In this document: positions 63,884-64,000 of the stretch, piece by piece
How positions within the stretch are numbered: position 1 is the first letter of the stretch
How the letters are laid out: each line of letters opens with the position of its first letter
Source: Dokdonella sp.
GTDB taxonomy: Bacteria; Pseudomonadota; Gammaproteobacteria; Xanthomonadales; Rhodanobacteraceae
Direction of reading: 5' to 3'
Length of the DNA stretch: 64,000 nucleotides
NCBI GenBank assembly: GCA_024707225.1
Contig: JANQAE010000004.1
Span: forward strand, 496,001 to 560,000
Program-made: the position numbers and the translations under genes
The notes under the pieces: generated by a model
What the model was told of the DNA's origin: nothing
The model's input: the letters and a program-made list of their open reading frames with translations, nothing else
Database searches by the model: none

Positions 63884-64000
63884 TCAGGCCCCGGCCTGCG
63901 CCAGGCGCGCCTCGCGCAGCATGATCCAGCCCGGCAGCGCCATCAGTCCGAACAGCGACACGGTGCAGACCGCGAGGTAGTGCGCCGATCCGTTGGCGAG
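63884..64000 (-). CDS. C-terminal end of a membrane protein
   Basis: Only the last 38 codons are in the window: LANGSAHYLAVCTVSLFGLM then ALPGWIMLREARLAQAGA and TGA. One hydrophobic helix is visible. It precedes the HTH_34-type regulator by 7 bp, an arrangement typical of small membrane proteins with their own regulator. Family not identifiable from this fragment. Confidence 0.6.
   Translation of the reverse strand, partial: LANGSAHYLAVCTVSLFGLMALPGWIMLREARLAQAGA

Noticed and set aside
1-64000. CRISPR arrays, tRNA and rRNA genes
   Set aside because: No regular repeat-spacer pattern, cloverleaf with CCA end or rRNA-like sequence was seen while reading; a tool search could still find a divergent tRNA.

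Overview
The window is a stretch of a high-GC (roughly 70 %) gammaproteobacterial chromosome. The family is most likely Rhodanobacteraceae/Xanthomonadales (Dokdonella-like). The reasons are an sX13-like small RNA with three C-rich loops, the fis-purH gene order, a UbiM-type flavin hydroxylase, and several large secreted proteins carrying a short [hydrophobic]-F-x-x-[GD]-F-[ED] motif. This placement is inference; no 16S or tRNA gene is present to confirm it.

Layout. 1-9 kb: the 5' end of a secreted DUF1800 protein, an sX13-like sRNA, the leftward operon gpmI-envC-ctpA, a VNGSI-repeat secreted protein, a fused SpmA-SpmB transporter-like protein and a secreted protein ending in IFDDGFE. 9-13.2 kb: nrdA-nrdB behind two NrdR boxes and a cobalamin riboswitch. 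13.8-15.06 kb: a YfeH-type transporter and a beheaded phospholipase-D-like gene. 15.06-21.8 kb: a lower-GC decayed integrative element with an element-type ORF, a DUF932/ParB fusion ORF, an IS3 transposase remnant, an intact Gabija-like OLD nuclease plus UvrD helicase pair, and an integrase stump. 21.8-44.7 kb: core and surface genes, including an FG-GAP protein, an APC permease, fis-purH, a lipoprotein, DUF924, a Kef-type exchanger, an AI-2E transporter, VOC and extensin-like proteins, a delta-60 repeat protein divergent from an ECF sigma/Ser-Thr kinase pair, SDR/AraC and purD. 44.7-47.6 kb: a second lower-GC islet of three poorly characterised genes, one of them an orphan ParD-like antitoxin. 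47.6-64 kb: a cyclase-FHA protein, hrpB, DUF3426, ubiM, DUF488, the aroQ/accB/accC/prmA cluster, dnaG, DUF1328, engB, DUF486, an IMPACT-family protein, an ECF sigma/anti-sigma pair, a VOC protein, an HTH regulator and the 3' end of a membrane protein.

How the parts relate. nrdAB appears to be controlled twice: by NrdR at the promoter and by B12 in the leader. That implies a B12-dependent reductase elsewhere in the genome. fis, purH and purD have promoters with GC-rich discriminators, and purH and purD share a CCCTTTTTC initiation region although they lie 16 kb apart. The OLD/UvrD pair is the one clearly intact cargo of the dead integrative element.

Caution. At least ten single-site frameshifts are visible (envC, nrdA twice, the IS3 transposase, the integrase twice, purH, the extensin-like gene, the delta-60 gene, aroQ). 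Several look like loss of one G or C in a short run inside essential genes, so sequencing or assembly error is the first explanation. Most ORF-track entries longer than 700 aa that match nothing are antisense or out-of-frame shadows.
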